A stretch of DNA of 56,531 bases, from positions 1 through 56,531 of the forward strand of contig SICN01000004.1 in NCBI GenBank assembly GCA_009691405.1, read 5' to 3'. The stretch comes from Candidatus Peribacteria bacterium (GTDB taxonomy: Bacteria > Patescibacteriota > Gracilibacteria > Peribacterales > Peribacteraceae). The notes under the pieces were generated by a model. It made no database searches, was not told the origin of the DNA, and worked only from the letters and a program-made list of their open reading frames with translations. Each line of letters begins with the position of its first letter. Position 1 is the stretch's first letter. Shown here in pieces: positions 52,451 to 56,531 of the stretch. The position numbers and the translations under genes were made by a program.

Positions 52451-52477
52451 GTGTGAATCTATGATACACTCTCTCTA

Positions 52478-52864
52478 ATGTCCGACTTCGCCTCCTCAAT
52501 GGCTAACCCCGCCCCCCTCTCCGAAGCAGAGCAGAAGAAAGCCGGAACACCCATGGGCGGCGATATGGGAGACGAGCACAAAAATTTCTGCATCACGATC
52601 ACAAAGCTCTTCGAGAACGGCGAGATCGACATCACACAGCCGGAATCATTTCTGAATAAAGAGGTATACAACACCCTCGCTCCCGAGTGGAAAACAAAGA
52701 CCGATCTCGCGATGCTGAATATCGCAACGCTTCTGGAGCATATCTACGGCTTCTACAAATCCAAGCAGACTCCGGATGCTTGCCCGCAACTCGCAAACAT
52801 GATCGAGCAGCTCTGGGAGATGAAGCAGCGCATCGAAAGCCATGCTGATGTGTTTAAGTTTTAA
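52478..52864 (+). CDS. Small helical protein, unknown
   Basis: A 128-residue acidic, largely helical protein (FCITITKLFENGEIDI; DLAMLNIATLLEHIYGFYKSK; LANMIEQLWEMKQRIESHADVFKF) with a Gly/Pro/Met-rich N-terminus. No domain recognised; the clean composition suggests a conserved lineage gene. TACACT (52465-52470) ends seven bases before ATG 52478. Two REP-like hairpins follow the stop. Confidence 0.65.
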   Translation: MSDFASSMANPAPLSEAEQKKAGTPMGGDMGDEHKNFCITITKLFENGEIDITQPESFLNKEVYNTLAPEWKTKTDLAMLNIATLLEHIYGFYKSKQTPDACPQLANMIEQLWEMKQRIESHADVFKF

Positions 52865-52876
52865 TTGAAAATACAC

Positions 52877-52893
52877 GCGGGCAGAATGCCCGC
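52877..52893. repeat. REP-like hairpin, family 1 variant
   Basis: GCGGGC-AGAAT-GCCCGC; read on the minus strand it is preceded by GGGA as in the other family members, but the loop is ATTCT instead of TGCT. Confidence 0.65.
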
Positions 52894-52921
52894 TCCCGTT
52901 CAAAAATATTCATGAAACGGA

Positions 52922-52938
52922 GCGCCCGTTCGGGGCGC
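52922..52938. repeat. REP-like hairpin, family 1 variant
   Basis: GCGCCC-GTTCG-GGGCGC preceded by CGGA. It stands between the small helical protein and miaA. Confidence 0.6.
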
Positions 52939-52943
52939 GTCGA

Positions 52944-53903
52944 TCAAAGAGCTATCCATTTGATTCTCTCATCCCCTCTCCACCACGTCCGCTGTCTCTT
53001 TGCGTAGCGACGAATCTGACTTGCAATTTTTTCACAGAGCTCCCCTTCTCCAGACGATGGAGAAGGGGTCGGGGGATGAGGACTGTTCAATGCCTCAATG
53101 ATATCCCTGTACCCATGACTCTTCATTCCCGGATCCTCTGCCTTATATCCGCGCTCCAGCAGCCCTTTCACTTCTTCGATCCATCCTGACTTGAGCATCA
53201 CATCCGTTCGCTCGTTAATGCGCACGCGCAGCGCCTCGGGATCGGCATCGATACCGAAAATCAGCAGATCGTACGGACAGGAAGACTTCATCTTCTGAGC
53301 CGACTTCGGCTTGCCAGTCGTTTCAAAAATTTCGAGAGCCCTCAGGAGATACACTTTGTTCTGGCGCGGAATCACGAGAACCGACTCCGGATCGACTCTT
53401 TTAAGTTTTGTGTGAAGACTCACGCCCGCATCGACGTCATATTCGTCACTCAACCGCTTCCGCACCACAGGGTCCGATGCCGTCATCGACTGGAGCCCAT
53501 CGATGATCGCACTGATATAAAGCATCGAACCACCGACGAGCATCGGCACGTTGCCGCGAGCGTGAATCTCGTCGATCGCTTTCGTCGCTCTTTCTGCGTA
53601 CCACGAGATCGTGCACTCTTCTTTCGGATCGAGAACATCGAGAAGATGATGCGGGACACCCTGCATTTCTTTCTCCGTGATTTTTGCAGTACCGATATCG
53701 AGTAACTTGTAGCACTGCCTCGAATCGGCATTGATGATCTCGAGAGTCTTCTGCTTCGACTTGAGATGTTGCGCGATCCGGATCGAGAGCGCTGTTTTTC
53801 CGCTTGCCGTCGGTCCGAGAAGGACGATCAGTGGCTTCTCGGGCTTTGCTGCAAGAAAAGAATCGAGATGTTTTTGCCAGGAAATGGAAGTGGGAGTTTG
53901 CAT
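52944..53903 (-). CDS. miaA: tRNA dimethylallyltransferase with an in-frame palindrome insertion
   Basis: A 319-residue MiaA: P-loop LLGPTASGKTALSIRIA, NADSRQCYKLLDIGTAK and the later SHGYRDIIEAL. It adds dimethylallyl to A37 of tRNAs reading U-starting codons. Between DIIEALNS and EKIASQIRRYAKRQRTWWR about 15 residues (HPPTPSPSSGEGELC) are encoded by a 10-bp-stem palindrome at 53042-53068; the normal protein runs straight from one to the other. The insertion keeps the frame and lies near the C-terminus, so the enzyme probably still works. Confidence 0.93.
   Translation of the reverse strand: MQTPTSISWQKHLDSFLAAKPEKPLIVLLGPTASGKTALSIRIAQHLKSKQKTLEIINADSRQCYKLLDIGTAKITEKEMQGVPHHLLDVLDPKEECTISWYAERATKAIDEIHARGNVPMLVGGSMLYISAIIDGLQSMTASDPVVRKRLSDEYDVDAGVSLHTKLKRVDPESVLVIPRQNKVYLLRALEIFETTGKPKSAQKMKSSCPYDLLIFGIDADPEALRVRINERTDVMLKSGWIEEVKGLLERGYKAEDPGMKSHGYRDIIEALNSPHPPTPSPSSGEGELCEKIASQIRRYAKRQRTWWRGDERIKWIAL
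53042..53068. repeat. Palindrome inserted in the miaA coding sequence
   Basis: CCCCTTCTCC-AGACGAT-GGAGAAGGGG. Translated, it gives the Pro/Ser/Gly-rich insert of MiaA. The sequence is of the type often seen as intergenic palindromes encoding PTPSP...GEGE. Confidence 0.8.
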
Positions 53904-53926
53904 GAAGTATTTTCAATATACACGTA

Positions 53927-53948
53927 GCGGAAGATCCATATCTTCCGC
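53927..53948. repeat. REP-like hairpin, family 2
   Basis: GCGGAAGAT-CCAT-ATCTTCCGC, preceded by ACGTA; the stem equals that at 18939-18960 and only the loop differs. Confidence 0.75.
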
Positions 53949-53965
53949 GGTGATTGCCATGAGTC

Positions 53966-53986
53966 GCGGAGGTTACGAACCTCCGC
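53966..53986. repeat. REP-like hairpin, family 2
   Basis: GCGGAGGTT-ACG-AACCTCCGC, in opposite orientation to the hairpin at 53927, together forming a pair between miaA and clpP. Confidence 0.75.
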
Positions 53987-54136
53987 TGCGAGTTTGTTAT
54001 CGTTTTGCGACAATGACAACCAAACTAATCAATTCATCAAAAAAACACACTATCAACTATTCGAGAACTGCCGCAAACTGATGATTTTCGCTACAATGTG
54101 ATCAAATAGACACTGAATTTCTTTCCTCAATCGCGT

Positions 54137-54787
54137 ATGCATCCAATGATCCAATCCGTCGCGAGAAATATTTCAGCCGGCAGAATGTCTCCGCAAGCAA
54201 CGCTCATTCCGACGGTCATCGAGAAAACGCAATTCGGTGAACGCGTCTACGACATCTACTCCCGTCTCCTCGAGGAACGCATTGTGTTCCTCGGCACGCA
54301 GATCAACGACGACGTCGCAAACTCCGTCATCGCACAGCTCCTCTTCCTCGAGAAGCAGGACAGCAAGAAAGACATCATCTTCTACGTCAACTCTCCGGGA
54401 GGACAGGTAACCTCGACCATGGCGATGTACGACACGATGCAACTGATTGCACCCGATGTCTCGACCGTATGTCTTGGCATGGCTGCCTCCGGCGGCGCCA
54501 TCATTCTGATGGGCGGAGCCAAGGGCAAGCGTTTCGCACTCCCCCATTCGGAGGTGATGATCCATCAGCCTCTCGGCGGCACCGAGGGGCAAGCCACCGA
54601 CATTGCGATCCATGCTGAGCACATCATCCAAACCAAAGGACTCCTCAATGACCTGATCGCTCTTCATTCCGGTCAGAAGATTGCCAAAGTGAAAGTCGAT
54701 ACCGAAAGAGATAAATTTATGACTGCGAAAGATGCCCTCGAGTACGGACTGATCGACAAGATCATCACGAAGGTGGAGAGGAAGTAG
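54137..54787 (+). CDS. clpP: ATP-dependent Clp protease proteolytic subunit
   Basis: A 216-residue ClpP with the catalytic triad in place: S118 (GMAASGG), H143 (VMIHQPLGG) and D192 (DTERDKFM). It forms the tetradecameric chamber fed by ClpX or ClpA/C. The N-terminus is about 20 residues longer than in E. coli and may be processed. The leader is pyrimidine-rich (TTTCTTTCCTCAATCGCGT before ATG). No clpX gene follows in this window. Confidence 0.96.
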   Translation: MHPMIQSVARNISAGRMSPQATLIPTVIEKTQFGERVYDIYSRLLEERIVFLGTQINDDVANSVIAQLLFLEKQDSKKDIIFYVNSPGGQVTSTMAMYDTMQLIAPDVSTVCLGMAASGGAIILMGGAKGKRFALPHSEVMIHQPLGGTEGQATDIAIHAEHIIQTKGLLNDLIALHSGQKIAKVKVDTERDKFMTAKDALEYGLIDKIITKVERK

Positions 54788-54844
54788 TGCATGCGCCGCA
54801 ATCGACGGTCTTAACGATGATTTTCAATCATGTAACATATTTGC

Positions 54845-55048
54845 ATGAATGCAACTGAAGTCACTCTTCTCGAAGAATACGTGAAAACATCACCGGCTCC
54901 CGGTCTTCCGTGTGTCAAAATCGATCAGGAATCGATCAGCCCAATCCAGGCATTGGAAAATGCACGGTCAAGCACCGACGATGCGGATGCCGTTTTTCTG
55001 GAAATGGTACCTCTGATAAAGAAATTTTTGAAGACGAATCTCCTCTGA
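54845..55048 (+). CDS. Small acidic protein, 67 residues
   Basis: A 67-residue protein of unknown function with two predicted helices (TEVTLLEEYV at the start, VFLEMVPLIKKFLKT at the end). TAACAT (54833-54838) ends six bases before ATG 54845, consistent with a real leaderless gene. It ends before a bidirectional terminator. Confidence 0.55.
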   Translation: MNATEVTLLEEYVKTSPAPGLPCVKIDQESISPIQALENARSSTDDADAVFLEMVPLIKKFLKTNLL

Positions 55049-55055
55049 ACTATGA

Positions 55056-55087
55056 AAAAGGAGAGAGGATCACTCTCTCCTTTTTTT
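55056..55087. terminator. Bidirectional intrinsic terminator
   Basis: AAAAAGGAGAGAG, loop GATCA, CTCTCTCC and a run of T (55079-55087). The A-run on the left makes it work on the minus strand too, where it would end the Cys-rich membrane protein gene. Confidence 0.9.
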
Positions 55088-55110
55088 ACTATTCATACGA
55101 AAGTAACTCC

Positions 55111-55587
55111 CTACTTACAAGAACCGCCCGCACACGAACCTGATGTGCTGCAGCAAGACTTCTTCTTCATCGCGTAGTAGAGGATGAGAAGAATCGACGC
55201 GTTCTGGATCATCGGCATCATGGCACCGGCTGCATTCCCGTCACCGACTAAGACCGCAAGACCCGCCCAACCGATAATGCCACCGAGGGAACCGAGGATG
55301 CACACTTTACTGAGACAGCAGAGCTTTCGGATCGCGAAGAGCACACCACCGACAATCATGAGTGCCGGAACGATGTACGCGAGAACCCCCGCAATCATTC
55401 CAAGGATCGCAACGGTCGGGAACACGCCTTTCGCCATGCCGACGAACTGACCGAGCGTGCGGTAATGATTCACACCATAACCGGCAAGAACCAAACCAAA
55501 CGCAATGCGCGGGATCCAGCACGAGTATTTCGAAAGACACATGGTGCTGCCGCATGAACACGGCGCGGAAGAAGAAGAGCAGGACAT
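55111..55587 (-). CDS. Cysteine-rich membrane protein, unknown
   Basis: A 158-residue protein with Cys-rich ends (MSCSSSSAPCSCGSTMC at the start; SCCSTSGSCAGGSCK at the end) and three to four hydrophobic helices in between (FPTVAILGMIAGVLAYIVPALMI in two parts, then GSLGGIIGWAGLAVLV). Fifteen Cys in all, including a CC pair after the second helix. No family recognised. Both Cys-rich ends could be on the same side and bind a metal or be lipidated. Closed by the terminator at 55056-55087. Confidence 0.65.
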   Translation of the reverse strand: MSCSSSSAPCSCGSTMCLSKYSCWIPRIAFGLVLAGYGVNHYRTLGQFVGMAKGVFPTVAILGMIAGVLAYIVPALMIVGGVLFAIRKLCCLSKVCILGSLGGIIGWAGLAVLVGDGNAAGAMMPMIQNASILLILYYAMKKKSCCSTSGSCAGGSCK

Positions 55588-55694
55588 AAAAAGGAAGGGG
55601 GAAAGAATTCGGAGGAATTATCGCACAGCGAAGTGATAAAAGATGATAAAAACACAGGGAAGCAAGAGGAACCCAAACCCGATACACTGTCCCC

Positions 55695-56531
55695 ATGTTT
55701 GACCTGCACAAGAGCACGGAAAGAGGCAGAAGCGGAACGATCGAGACTCTTCATGGAACGATTCCGACACCGTTCTTCATGCCGGTTGCAACGGCAGGAG
55801 CGATGAAAGGAATCACCTTCGATGATCTTCTCAGTCTTGGCGCAGATGTGCTCCTCTGTAACACCTATCACCTGCATCTCTCACCGGGGGAGGACATCGT
55901 TCAAAAAGCCGGAGGGCTTCACTCGTTCATCGACTGGGAGAAACCCATCCTCACGGATTCAGGCGGATTCCAGGTGTTCTCCCTCGAGAATCTCCGTTCG
56001 ATCACGGATGAAGGTGTGTCGTTCAAAGATCATCGGAACGGAAATCCCCTCTTCTTGGGACCGATCGAAGCGATGAATATCCAACACAAGCTTGGGGCAG
56101 ACATCATCATGTGCTTCGACGAGTGTCCGCCGTCCACTGCGCCTCGCGCCGATCAAATCAAAGCGGTCGACCGAACGCTCAAATGGGCGGGAGAGTGCAA
56201 GAAAGAACACGAGAAGCTGAAAGAATCGCGAAAAACTTCTCCCATGCTATTTGGCATTGTTCAGGGCGGTCTCGAAATCGATCTACGAAAGAAGTGTGCA
56301 GAAGAACTCATCGCGATTGGCTTCGACGGATACGCTCTCGGAGGGCTCGCTGTCGGTGAAACGGAAGAAGAAATGGTCGCTGTGCTGCAGGCAATCTGTC
56401 CCCTGCTCCCCGAAAAGAAACCGCGCTATCTGATGGGTGTCGGCGAACTGCATCAAATACGAGAAGCCGTGCGCCTCGGCATCGATATGTTCGATTGCGT
56501 TTCCCCGATGCGCGAAGCCAGGCATGGAAAC
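55695..56531 (+). CDS. tgt: Queuine tRNA-ribosyltransferase, 3'-truncated by window edge
   Basis: The first 279 residues of Tgt: TPFFMPVATAGAMKGIT, the catalytic-Asp segment LTDSGGFQVFSL, CFDECPPSTAPR and the second Asp in GIDMFDCVSPMREARHGN. The C-terminal zinc-binding Cys cluster lies beyond the window. It exchanges guanine 34 for preQ1 in tRNAs with GUN anticodons. TACACT (55683-55688) ends six bases before the ATG. It completes the queE-queC-queF set of this window. Confidence 0.95.
   Translation, partial: MFDLHKSTERGRSGTIETLHGTIPTPFFMPVATAGAMKGITFDDLLSLGADVLLCNTYHLHLSPGEDIVQKAGGLHSFIDWEKPILTDSGGFQVFSLENLRSITDEGVSFKDHRNGNPLFLGPIEAMNIQHKLGADIIMCFDECPPSTAPRADQIKAVDRTLKWAGECKKEHEKLKESRKTSPMLFGIVQGGLEIDLRKKCAEELIAIGFDGYALGGLAVGETEEEMVAVLQAICPLLPEKKPRYLMGVGELHQIREAVRLGIDMFDCVSPMREARHGN

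Overview
The window is 56.5 kb of bacterial chromosome of moderate GC, densely packed with genes on both strands. Every complete gene ends at a normal stop and UGA is used as a stop (for example at 41323-41325 and 48127-48129), so the UGA-glycine code of Gracilibacteria/Absconditabacteria is excluded. The mix of compact housekeeping genes and lineage-typical proteins (T4SS-type small pilin, baseplate-J-like membrane protein, lipoprotein with a Cys-rich tail, sigma-4/HARE protein, many REP-like hairpins) suggests a Patescibacteria/CPR genome, possibly of the Peregrinibacteria/Peribacteria type. That placement is an inference from gene content; no rRNA gene is present.

Layout. 1-3.7 kb: a 7TM/inactive-transglutaminase protein followed by a large fusion of an ATP-grasp ligase with a DUF1704 (MATCAP-like) metallopeptidase. 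3.8-7.7 kb: a sortase-type surface protein, then on the minus strand a glycosyltransferase, rpsP, a KH protein and a pilin-like protein, closed by a shared terminator. 7.9-12.6 kb: prmC (damaged 3' end), purA and a class B PBP. 12.6-14.2 kb: an accessory island with a REP-associated transposase (RAYT), REP hairpins, a second diverged copy of the PBP gene tail and an AT-rich orphan gene. 14.2-24.8 kb: glmS, rpsT, ruvX, a sigma-4/HARE regulator, a lipoprotein, recA, dnaB, mraY, gapA, fbp. 24.8-31.9 kb: two membrane/hypothetical genes, nadK, a GspE/PilB ATPase, a FecR protein, an RluA-type synthase, tyrS. 31.9-34.4 kb: a second accessory stretch with an AT-rich membrane protein, a GIY-YIG gene whose end lies in a dispersed repeat, and a putative SOS-controlled pair of tiny genes. 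34.4-44.4 kb: baseplate-J-like protein, pgk, WecA-like transferase, M23-like protein, a TsaE-HD fusion, rarA, queC, queE. 44.5-56.5 kb: ABC exporter, tRNA-Pro, queF, an envelope gene pair, a toxin-antitoxin pair, recG, miaA, clpP, small proteins and the 5' part of tgt.

Functional themes: peptidoglycan and surface polysaccharide synthesis (glmS, mraY, PBP, M23, WecA-like, GT4, GT-C); central carbon (fbp, gapA, pgk); DNA replication and repair (recA, dnaB, recG, rarA, ruvX); tRNA modification (queC, queE, queF, tgt, miaA, tsaE). queD is not in the window.

The most striking global signal is regulatory. In more than twenty genes a -10 hexamer of TANNNT type ends only 6-8 bases before the start codon, so the transcript would begin at or next to the start codon (leaderless). 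I used this spacing to choose many starts. A second signal is a candidate SOS box, GGTGTAC-N4-GTACACC, found twice in front of recA and once over the promoter of a tiny two-gene unit that ends in a 32-residue membrane peptide.
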